NCBI GenBank assembly: GCA_021812825.1
Contig: JAKAMO010000044.1
Location: 1-20,457 of the forward strand
Direction of reading: 5' to 3'
DNA length: 20,457 bases
From: a bacterium
GTDB lineage: Bacteria > Elusimicrobiota > Elusimicrobia > Elusimicrobiales > UBA9959
Shown: positions 7,611-13,202 of the stretch, piece by piece
How the letters are laid out: every line of letters begins with the position of its first letter
Numbering within the stretch: position 1 is the stretch's first letter
Translations under genes and position numbers: made by a program
Notes under the pieces: model-generated
The model's database searches: none
Seen by the model: the letters and a program-made list of their open reading frames with translations, nothing else
What the model was told of the DNA's origin: nothing

Positions 7611-8495
7611 TTGAGAAGCTTCGCGCTGTCGCTACTACTGGCCTTTACCGCAGCTGCCAATTCAGCAGCAGGGGATCTTGCCCCCCGGATCCCGGACCTT
7701 GACCAGTTCCTCGCGGACATTCCCGCTCAATCTGCCCCTTCCGTACCTTTACCCGCCCGTGCCGCCTATCTGCCCCAGGCTTCAGGCCTTTCCGGCGAGC
7801 GGCTGTTCCAGTTCCTGCACCAGGCCACCGAGTTCTCCCTGCCCAAGGGCGGCACCGCTTACCTGAACGCCAAAAAGTACATGTTCTCGGTGGCGGACAA
7901 CACGGGCTGCGGCGGGCGCCCCGGGGTCGTAGCCTTCTATTCGCAGATCTGTGTCCCCGGTTCCAGCGAGCACGGCGAGGATTACCGCGAGCTGGGCGAC
8001 GCCAACGGCGACGGCTATGTGGACTCCGACGGCATGAACGCGGAACATTCCTGGCCGCAGGGCTTCTTCGACGGCGGCCTCCCCATGCGGGCCGACCTGC
8101 ACCATATCTTCCCCACTTTCATCAAGCCCAACAATACCCGGGGCTCGTCGCCTTTCGGCCTGGCCGGCCGGGCGGAGTACTCCACCTCCAGCGGCAGCCG
8201 CTTCGACGGCGCGGTCTTCGAGCCGGCGGACGCGGTGAAGGGCGACATCGCGAGGGCCCTGCTCTATTTCGTGGTGCGCTATTACGACCGCGACATCCGC
8301 AGCGGCATGAACTACAGGGATTTCTGGACCAGCCGGGTCCCGATGCTGCTGCAGTGGGACAGGCAGGACCCGCCGGACGCGGCCGAGCGCCGCCGCAACG
8401 ACCTGATAGAGCGCTATCAGGGCAACCGCAATCCTTTCGTGGACGATACTTCCATGGCCCCCAGGATAGGGGCCGCGGTATTCCAGTCCCACTGA
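7611..8495 (+). CDS. Secreted endonuclease I family nuclease, copy 2
   Basis: This protein is also 294 residues and a paralogue of the 5276-6160 product. It has a signal peptide (MRSFALSLLLAFTAAANSAA), catalytic GMNAEHSWPQGFF with His146 and Glu145, ADLHHIFPTFIKPNNTRG, FEPADAVKGDIARALLYF and GNRNPFVDD. Here DLHH is intact, whereas copy 1 has DLHQ. A DANGDGYVDSDG loop (130-141) precedes the active site and matches the spacing of calcium loops. It starts with TTG at 7611, with GGAGAG upstream, as in copy 1. The 3' part shares a 44-base identical run with copy 1. It faces the M28 peptidase gene across a shared terminator. Substrate preference is unknown. Confidence 0.92.
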   Translation: MRSFALSLLLAFTAAANSAAGDLAPRIPDLDQFLADIPAQSAPSVPLPARAAYLPQASGLSGERLFQFLHQATEFSLPKGGTAYLNAKKYMFSVADNTGCGGRPGVVAFYSQICVPGSSEHGEDYRELGDANGDGYVDSDGMNAEHSWPQGFFDGGLPMRADLHHIFPTFIKPNNTRGSSPFGLAGRAEYSTSSGSRFDGAVFEPADAVKGDIARALLYFVVRYYDRDIRSGMNYRDFWTSRVPMLLQWDRQDPPDAAERRRNDLIERYQGNRNPFVDDTSMAPRIGAAVFQSH

Positions 8496-8507
8496 ACTTC
8501 CCTTCGG

Positions 8508-8546
8508 AAAAGAAGAACCCGGCTCTGCGGCCGGGTTCTTCTTTTT
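8508..8546. terminator. Bidirectional terminator between convergent genes
   Basis: A 15-bp stem, AAAAGAAGAACCCGG (8508-8522) with its exact complement at 8531-8545, runs into T5 and has an A-tract on the other side. It lies between endonuclease copy 2 and the M28 gene. Confidence 0.92.
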
Positions 8547-8558
8547 ATGCCGGAGGTT

Positions 8559-9677
8559 TCAATCCGCCGCGGTGAGCCGCGTCTTGCCGGCTATCACGGC
8601 CAGGTTCAGGCGGACGATATCGGCGGCGTAGGAGCCGGAGAGGGAGTCCATGGTGTCGCAGGCCTGGTGGTAGCAGGGGGTATGGTCCTCCCAGTTCTCG
8701 ATGGCGAGATAGGTGGGGATACCGGCCTCCAGGAAGGGCACGTGGTCGCTGCCCCAGGCCGGCATGGTTATGACGGGCTTCAGGCTGGTGTAGGTGTAGG
8801 CCTGCGCGGCTACCCAGTCGGCGTGGGCGGAGAACTCCTTGTTGGTCTCGATGTTCATCGTCCCGTCGCGGTTCCAGGCTATCATGTCCATGTTTATCGC
8901 CCAGTCCACGCGGGCGAGCTCGCCGGAAGCCTTCAGCAGCCTGGCGCAGGCCTTGCTGCCGGCGGTCCCGGTCTCCTCGCCGTTGGCCGCGACGAAGATG
9001 AGATCGTGGTCGGAGCGGAAACGGGAGAGTACCCGGGCCATCTCCAGTACACCCGCCGCGCCGGAGGCGTTGTCGTCCGCGCCTGCCTTCTCGTAACCCA
9101 CCGAGTCCATATGGCCTATCACCAGTACCGCCCTGGCGCCGGGTGCGCCGGCCGGGCGGCGGGCCACGATGTTGCATTCCTTGTCGGCCTTGCGGTCCTT
9201 GTAGCATTGCCGCTCGGTCTCGTAGCCCATGCGCTTGAAGGCGGTGTAGATATAGTCCATGGCTGCCCTGTTGCCGGAAGAGGGCGAGAGGTCCAGCTGG
9301 CGGGTGCTGCGCTTGCCCGAGGAAACTATGGCTCCGGTAAAAGAAAGCAGGGATGACTGGTCCGCGAGAGCGGTGACGGCCTGGACGGCGGGGTCCGGGG
9401 CCGGCTGCTGCGGGGACTGGGGCCTGTAAGAGGATATCTCTCCCCTTGCGACAGGGCGCAGGAACTGCATGATATCCGCCGGCACTTCAGCTTCAGGCAC
9501 TTTGAGCGTCACCAGGCGCACGCGGCCCTTATCATAGACGGTATCCGTCAGGCCCTCGATGCTCAGCAGGAAGTCCGGGTCGTGGGAGAGCAGGAGGTAT
9601 GGGCGCGAGTCCTGCGCGGCCATGGCGGCGGATGAGCAGAGCAACAGGGAGATCAGCATGCACTGGCGAAGTTTCAT
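8559..9677 (-). CDS. Secreted M28-family zinc aminopeptidase
   Basis: This 372-residue protein has a signal peptide (MKLRQCMLISLLLCSSAAMA), an N-terminal region (21-105) without recognised motifs, and an M28 catalytic domain. Two-zinc-site residues are visible: His189 in IGHMDSVG, bridging Asp201 in GADDNASGAAG, catalytic Glu234 and ligand Glu235 in NGEETG, Asp264 in NMDMIAWN and His337 in CYHQACDT. SDHVPF (310-315) also fits. It should remove N-terminal residues from peptides outside the cytoplasm. I chose the ATG at 9677 because it gives a clean signal peptide. An upstream in-frame ATG at 9827 would add 50 residues crossing the promoter and the direct repeat. There is no ribosome binding site. 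Confidence 0.93.
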   Translation of the reverse strand: MKLRQCMLISLLLCSSAAMAAQDSRPYLLLSHDPDFLLSIEGLTDTVYDKGRVRLVTLKVPEAEVPADIMQFLRPVARGEISSYRPQSPQQPAPDPAVQAVTALADQSSLLSFTGAIVSSGKRSTRQLDLSPSSGNRAAMDYIYTAFKRMGYETERQCYKDRKADKECNIVARRPAGAPGARAVLVIGHMDSVGYEKAGADDNASGAAGVLEMARVLSRFRSDHDLIFVAANGEETGTAGSKACARLLKASGELARVDWAINMDMIAWNRDGTMNIETNKEFSAHADWVAAQAYTYTSLKPVITMPAWGSDHVPFLEAGIPTYLAIENWEDHTPCYHQACDTMDSLSGSYAADIVRLNLAVIAGKTRLTAAD

Positions 9678-9689
9678 AGGCACAGGCGT

Positions 9690-9719
9690 ATTATATGAGG
9701 ATAAAGGCGCAGGGGTCAA
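9690..9719 (-). promoter_or_regulatory. Sigma-70-type promoter of the M28 peptidase gene
   Basis: On the minus strand TTGACC (9719-9714), an 18-base spacer and TATAAT (9695-9690). It is the best promoter in the window. The -10 ends 12 bases before the ATG, leaving a leader of about 5 bases at most, so the mRNA is nearly leaderless. Confidence 0.7.
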
Positions 9720-9761
9720 GGGAGGACGGAATGGTGACCGGGTTGGCCGGGGAGGTGTCGC

Positions 9762-9842
9762 TTTCGCTTTGCGAAAACTCCACCCGAACCAAAGAAGTTG
9801 GGCAAGCCAATCAGCCCGGAGGGACAAAATTTAAGACCCCCA
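9762..9842. repeat. Direct repeat near tRNA-Asn, copy A
   Basis: The 81 bases match 9882-9962 with one difference and lie exactly 120 bases away. The repeat begins with a small hairpin (TTTCGC, loop, GCGAAA) and ends with AAAATTTAAGACCCCC (9826-9841). In this copy the right arm of the terminator hairpin is missing, leaving only CCCC-atta-GGGG. No coding signal is seen. This repeat, its second copy and promoter elements fill the roughly 300-base gap between the M28 gene and the tRNA. Confidence 0.9.
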
Positions 9843-9881
9843 TTAGGGGCTGGTTGCTTGGGCTGGACACTGCAGTGCCGT

Positions 9882-9962
9882 TTTCGCGTTGCGAAAACTC
9901 CACCCGAACCAAAGAAGTTGGGCAAGCCAATCAGCCCGGAGGGACAAAATTTAAGACCCCCA
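9882..9962. repeat. Direct repeat near tRNA-Asn, copy B
   Basis: Second copy of the 81-base unit, directly next to the tRNA. Its end forms the left arm of the tRNA terminator hairpin. The leading hairpin has changed on both sides (TTTTCGC, gtt, GCGAAAA), so pairing is kept. Confidence 0.9.
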
Positions 9963-9982
9963 CAAGGGGGGTCTTAAATTTT
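9946..9982 (-). terminator. Hairpin terminator of tRNA-Asn
   Basis: AAAATTTAAGACCCCC (9946-9961) pairs with its exact complement at 9967-9982 across a 5-base loop. Read leftwards, the hairpin starts at the last base of the encoded CCA and ends in TTTT. The 16-bp stem is unusually long for a terminator. Confidence 0.75.
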
Positions 9983-10056
9983 GGCTCGCCGGGCTGGACT
10001 CGAACCAGCAACCCTTCGGTTAACAGCCGAATGCTCCACCATTGAGCTACCGGCGA
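9982..10056 (-). tRNA. tRNA-Asn (anticodon GTT)
   Basis: The reverse complement folds as a cloverleaf. The acceptor stem is TCGCCGG with CCGGCGA. The D arm is TAGCTCAATGGTGGAGCA-like. The anticodon stem TTCGG/CCGAA holds CTGTTAA with anticodon GTT. The T arm has GGTTCGAGTCC. CCA is encoded at the 3' end, at 9984-9982. It reads Asn codons AAC and AAT. Confidence 0.95.
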
Positions 10057-10069
10057 ATGAACTGTATAA

Positions 10070-10075
10070 ATTATA
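10070..10075 (-). promoter_or_regulatory. -10 box of tRNA-Asn
   Basis: TATAAT on the minus strand, 13 bases before the tRNA 5' end. The -35 region is only TTTTTG-like. The surrounding GTATAAATTATAC is nearly symmetric, and on the plus strand TTGAGC (10042-10047), 17 bases, TATAAA (10065-10070) could drive the PAS operon. Confidence 0.5.
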
Positions 10076-10116
10076 CAAAAAATTCCCGCGCTCAAAAAGC
10101 CGGCGCGCATTTTTTG

Positions 10117-10122
10117 TAGAAT
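10117..10122 (+). promoter_or_regulatory. Possible -10 box of the PAS operon
   Basis: TAGAAT ends 6 bases before the ATG at 10129, which has no ribosome binding site. This arrangement would give a leaderless mRNA. The alternative upstream promoter at 10042-10070 would give a leader of about 50 bases. Confidence 0.35.
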
Positions 10123-10128
10123 ATCCGC

Positions 10129-10500
10129 ATGATAAAGAACATCCAGGAATACTACCAGTGCATACTGGATAACCTTACCGGAGGACTTATCAGCGTCGAT
10201 ATGTCCGGCAGGGTGGTCTATCTCAACCCCATGGCCGGCAAGATCCTGCGCATGCCGGCCGACACCTGCTGCACCGACAAGATGTACGACGAGGCTTTCG
10301 AAGGCTTTCCCGCCCTTATCGAAGTAATAAAAGAGACGCTGGAGACGGGCAAATGCGTGCGCCGGGCGGAGATCTCCGTTATGCACGCCAATACGCCCCT
10401 GGTCATCGGCTACAGCACCATGCTGGTCAAGAACCACGAAGGCGCCGAACTGGGAGTAACGGTCATCTTCCAGGACATCTCCTTCGTAACGAAGAAATAA
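10129..10500 (+). CDS. Stand-alone PAS domain protein
   Basis: The 123 residues are filled by one PAS fold. The opening helix is YYQCILDNLTGGLISVD, followed by the GRVVYLNPMAGKILRM core that places the usual Asn-Pro of the sensor pocket, and the C-terminal strands TPLVIGYSTMLVKNHEGAELGVTVIFQDIS. There is no kinase, helix-turn-helix or GGDEF output and no signal peptide, so it must act through a partner. It is first in a tight operon: one base separates its stop from the next ATG, and a DnaJ-like gene follows. Ligand unknown. The Cys pair in ADTCCTDK might bind metal or react with oxidants, which is a guess. Confidence 0.85.
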   Translation: MIKNIQEYYQCILDNLTGGLISVDMSGRVVYLNPMAGKILRMPADTCCTDKMYDEAFEGFPALIEVIKETLETGKCVRRAEISVMHANTPLVIGYSTMLVKNHEGAELGVTVIFQDISFVTKK

Positions 10501-10501
10501 T

Positions 10502-10750
10502 ATGGCAAAGAAGAACCATTCTGTTCCCGAGCCGGCCCCTCAGCCGGTCCCACCCCCGCAGCAGCCCAAGGTCGAGGACTCCGTCTCAAAAGCCCAGCTC
10601 TGGACCTTCTGGATAGGCGTCGCCGCCGCGGTGATCATAGCCCGTGCGCTCGACGCCGCTCTCCCCGGAGTATCAGAGAGCGTGATAGAGCGCTGGGTGA
10701 TGCTCGGTTTCGCGGCCTTTATAGGGATCTTCCTCTACAAGCTCAAATAG
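10502..10750 (+). CDS. Small proline-rich membrane protein
   Basis: This 82-residue protein is of no known family. Residues 1-30 are hydrophilic and proline-rich (PEPAPQPVPPPQQP), probably cytosolic. Two hydrophobic segments follow, about 33-52 (LWTFWIGVAAAVIIARAL) and 64-80 (RWVMLGFAAFIGIFLYK), separated by a short loop (DAALPGVSESVIE). It could anchor a partner at the inner membrane. It sits between the PAS gene (1-base gap) and the DnaJ gene (3-base gap) and shares their base composition, which supports it as a real gene despite a weak ribosome binding site (AAGAAATA). Confidence 0.75.
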   Translation: MAKKNHSVPEPAPQPVPPPQQPKVEDSVSKAQLWTFWIGVAAAVIIARALDAALPGVSESVIERWVMLGFAAFIGIFLYKLK

Positions 10751-10753
10751 CCC

Positions 10754-11698
10754 ATGCCGGACTTCATAGACTACTACTCCGTCCTCGGCGTCTCCAAGAC
10801 CGCCGGAGAGGCGGAGATAAAGTCCGCGTACCGCAAACTGGCCCTGAAGCATCACCCCGACAGGAATCAGGGGAACAAGGCCGCCGAGAGCAAGTTCAAA
10901 GAGATAAACGAGGCTTACGAGGTCCTTTCCGACCCGAAAAAGCGCGCGCTTTACGACCAGTATGGCAAGGATTGGCAGGCCGGCGCCGGAGCCTACGGGC
11001 CCGGCCCGGGCGCGGGGCGCCAGCAGCGCAGGGGCCCGGGCGGTTTCCAGTACCGCTATCAGTCCTCCGGCGGCCAGGGTTTCGACCAGTTCGGGGATTT
11101 CAGCGACTTCTTCAAATCGATGTTCGGCGGCTCCGAGGGTTTCGGCGGATTCGGCGGCATGCCCGGGGAGGAGCCGCGTTCGCAGCTGGACATGGAGGCC
11201 GAGCTGCAGTTGACGGTCGAGGACCTGGTGCGCGGCGGCCACAAGCAGCTTTCGTTCAGCTACCGCGCGGGACGACGCACCGAGACCCGGAACGTCAACG
11301 TGAAGCTGCCGCGCGGCCTGCGGGACGGCTCCACTATACGCCTCAGGGGCCAGGGCAGGGAGTCCGGGGGCCGCGCCGGGGACCTCTATCTGAAGATCCG
11401 GGTTCTTCCCGACCCGCGCTTCAGGGTCGACGGCGACGACCTCTACGCCGACGTGGACGTGCAGTCCTGGGACGCGGCTCTGGGCGCGGAGATCTCGGTT
11501 CCGTCCCCGGACGGCCCGGTGAAAGTGAAGCTTCCGGCGGCCTCCGATACGGGCCGCAAGCTGAGGCTTTCCGGCCGCGGCCTGCCCCGCAAGGACGGCG
11601 GACGCGGCGACCTCTACGCGGTCGTCACCATCCGCCTTCCGCACCACCTCTCCCCCCACCAGCTCGACCTCTTCAAAAAGCTAAAAGAGTTAGAATAA
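10754..11698 (+). CDS. DnaJ-class co-chaperone, CbpA type
   Basis: This 314-residue co-chaperone would stimulate DnaK ATPase and deliver clients. A J domain spans about 6-72, with HPD at 34-36 and the family's [26 protein letters not shown] long Gly/Phe-rich linker follows (about 75-138, [24 protein letters not shown]). Two C-terminal client-binding beta domains come last (about 145-305; [48 protein letters not shown]). The CxxCxGxG zinc repeats of true DnaJ are absent, and the length matches CbpA. It is the last gene of the PAS operon, starting 3 bases after the previous stop, so translation is probably coupled. No clear terminator follows. Confidence 0.95.
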   Translation: MPDFIDYYSVLGVSKTAGEAEIKSAYRKLALKHHPDRNQGNKAAESKFKEINEAYEVLSDPKKRALYDQYGKDWQAGAGAYGPGPGAGRQQRRGPGGFQYRYQSSGGQGFDQFGDFSDFFKSMFGGSEGFGGFGGMPGEEPRSQLDMEAELQLTVEDLVRGGHKQLSFSYRAGRRTETRNVNVKLPRGLRDGSTIRLRGQGRESGGRAGDLYLKIRVLPDPRFRVDGDDLYADVDVQSWDAALGAEISVPSPDGPVKVKLPAASDTGRKLRLSGRGLPRKDGGRGDLYAVVTIRLPHHLSPHQLDLFKKLKELE

Positions 11699-11715
11699 GT
11701 TTCCCAATCCCCCCT

Positions 11716-11850
11716 AAAACACGCATGTAGGTTGGACCGGGCGGCGGATAAGCAAAACCGTCGTGAGGGCGAGGCTTGCGCAGCGCCGAACCCGAATGCC
11801 GAGCGAGGGAACGGTGTTCCCGAGCGTGTTTTGTGTTCCGCCGGCCGGGA
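11716..11850. other. Gene-free stretch with interleaved inverted repeats
   Basis: AAAACACGC (11716-11724) is complementary to GCGTGTTTT (11824-11832). GGACCGGGCGGCGGA (11734-11748) is largely complementary to TCCGCCGGCCGGGAC (11836-11850). The two pairings cross, which suggests alternative folds or a pseudoknot. Between them GGGAAC-ggt-GTTCCC (11807-11821) forms a small hairpin. No supported coding frame. It may be a structured RNA or a dispersed repeat. Confidence 0.35.
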
Positions 11851-11866
11851 CAACCGTAATAAGACG

Positions 11867-11898
11867 AAACCCCGACGCCCATTCTCAGGGCGCCGGGG
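11867..11898 (-). terminator. Terminator of the three-gene minus-strand operon
   Basis: Read leftwards, CCCCGGCGCCC (11898-11888) pairs with GGGCGTCGGGG (11880-11870) including one G-U pair, then TTT. It lies 34 bases after the stop of the last gene. The T run is short. Confidence 0.7.
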
Positions 11899-11932
11899 TA
11901 AGGAGGAGCGTTCCGCGCTGGGCGCGGAGGAC

Positions 11933-12766
11933 TTAGTTGAAGGTCGAGGTGGCTATGTCGAGCGTAGCCGCGTCTATCTTCTTCTGGGTCCTGGCGTTCT
12001 CCGCGTTCTTGAACGGGGTGCCGATCTCCTGGAGGAGGCCGTCGCCCTGCACGTAATAGATACCCTTCTGCGTGATATCCTTGACCATCGTGTGCACGGT
12101 CCAGCGGAGCTGAACCTGCATGGAGGCGATGGGGTCCTCGTGCGTGCCCACGTTGGCTATCGTGGAATCCGGAACCTCGGAGACCAGGGACACCTTGTAG
12201 CCCCAGGCGGTGGTGACGCTGAGCGGCTCGATAGTGACGCCGGTCAGGAACTTGCCCTTGCCCTGGAAGTTGCCGTTATAGGTGTAGTGCACCTGGTAGG
12301 TGACCTTTACGACCTGGGAACCATAAGCGTTCTTCATCGAGAACGCGTACTTCTTGGTGGCCGGCTTGCTCCAGCCCTGCAACTGGGTCCAGTGGCTGGT
12401 CCCGAAAGGCACGGCGTTGGCGTAGTTCGTGGTGATGTTGACGACCGGCTGGTTCTTCTCGATGATGCCGAAGATCTTCTCCATCAGGTTCACGATCTTG
12501 TCCAGCGTGTCGATAGTGCCGTTGATGTCAGGACCGGTCGGCTGCTGGGGGCCGTCGCCGGGCTTCGGCGGGTTGATCTGCGGGCCCGAGGGCGGCTTGG
12601 GCAGCTGGTCCGGGGGCGGTATGGTGCCGCCCTTGTCCGAGATCTCCTCTATCATCACGGAGTCCTGGTCAATGGTGAAGTACTTCATGTCCAGGTTCTC
12701 CGCTGCGGAGACCCGGCCCGCGAACACCGCGGTGGCGGCTGCGGCAAGTGCTAGCAGTTTCTTCAT
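11933..12766 (-). CDS. Exported protein of unknown family, paralogue A (no tail)
   Basis: This 277-residue protein has a signal peptide (MKKLLALAAAATAVFAGRVSA). Next come a short N-terminal stretch (MKYFTIDQDSVMIEEI), a proline-rich linker (about 50-79) and a domain at about 80-254 shared with the 14350-13199 product. Shared blocks include KIVNL..KIF, PVVNITTNYANA, GKFLTGVTIEPLSVT.WGY, VPDSTIANVGT..DPIASMQ and YYVQGDG. Many aromatic, alternating residues suggest a beta-sandwich. I recognise no named family. The ATG at 12766 has a strong AGGAGGAAG site, in the 13-base gap after the small middle gene; a longer in-frame start at 12916 would lack a signal peptide. It is last in the operon and lacks the Cys/His tail of its paralogue. 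Confidence 0.8.
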   Translation of the reverse strand: MKKLLALAAAATAVFAGRVSAAENLDMKYFTIDQDSVMIEEISDKGGTIPPPDQLPKPPSGPQINPPKPGDGPQQPTGPDINGTIDTLDKIVNLMEKIFGIIEKNQPVVNITTNYANAVPFGTSHWTQLQGWSKPATKKYAFSMKNAYGSQVVKVTYQVHYTYNGNFQGKGKFLTGVTIEPLSVTTAWGYKVSLVSEVPDSTIANVGTHEDPIASMQVQLRWTVHTMVKDITQKGIYYVQGDGLLQEIGTPFKNAENARTQKKIDAATLDIATSTFN

Positions 12767-12779
12767 TTTCGCTTCCTCC

Positions 12780-13202
12780 TTAGTTAAGTAACCGCAAATC
12801 GGAAAATACGATCTCCAGCAGATCGCAGTTTTTTTTAGCAGTTCCGCGCGAGTTCCCCTCAAAAACCATCTTAAGCATACTTCCAATAGGTTCAATTTTG
12901 GCGCTGACAATATCAAACCCGGAGGGATATTCCAATGTGCCTGCCTGAAACTTTAAAATTTTTACGTTATTGAAGTGCAATAGAATATCCGAAACCGCCA
13001 ATGCGGTTTTTTGCGCATAATTATAATGTTTTATGTGCAGGAGCAAACTCATGGATCCTGTGACTTCTTTCACCATTTCACCTTTTAACCGCGAGAAAGA
13101 GTCTGCTGATTCTATCTTTACCGATTTGATGAACGCATCATGGAAGAAATTTAACTTCCTTAAAAGCTCGAATATACCTTTTGAGGTTTTCAGCTTTTTC
13201 AT
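12780..13202 (-). CDS. Small AT-rich gene, immunity-protein-like
   Basis: This is a 140-residue protein if it starts at the ATG at 13202, which overlaps the previous stop as ATGA. In-frame ATGs at 13208 and 13238 would add 2 or 12 residues; none has a good ribosome binding site, which fits coupling. There is no signal peptide or membrane segment. FFHDAFIKSVKIES is followed by alternating strands (MSLLLHIKHYNYAQ, VSDILLHFNNVKILKF, GSMLKMVFEGNSRG, DLLEIVFSDLRLL), a pattern I associate with small immunity proteins of polymorphic toxins; no family is assigned. Line 13141-13200 has 19 G+C in 60 and 12961-13020 has 23 in 60, against 39 in 60 at 12601-12660 in the next gene. This suggests recent transfer. 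Confidence 0.75.
   Translation of the reverse strand: MKKLKTSKGIFELLRKLNFFHDAFIKSVKIESADSFSRLKGEMVKEVTGSMSLLLHIKHYNYAQKTALAVSDILLHFNNVKILKFQAGTLEYPSGFDIVSAKIEPIGSMLKMVFEGNSRGTAKKNCDLLEIVFSDLRLLN

Noticed and set aside
9762..9962. Repeat pair considered as a CRISPR array or integration att site
   Set aside because: Only two units with a 39-base gap and no cas genes rule out a CRISPR. No integrase or second tRNA end was found in the window, so an att site is unsupported.
9695..10045. Plus-strand open frame with two copies of a CENSTRTKEVGQANQPGG-like segment
   Set aside because: It reads through the direct repeat and into the antisense of tRNA-Asn, so the protein repeat is just the DNA repeat.
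11732..12754. Plus-strand open frame of 340 codons opposite paralogue A
   Set aside because: It starts in the gene-free stretch, crosses a terminator hairpin and lacks any domain.
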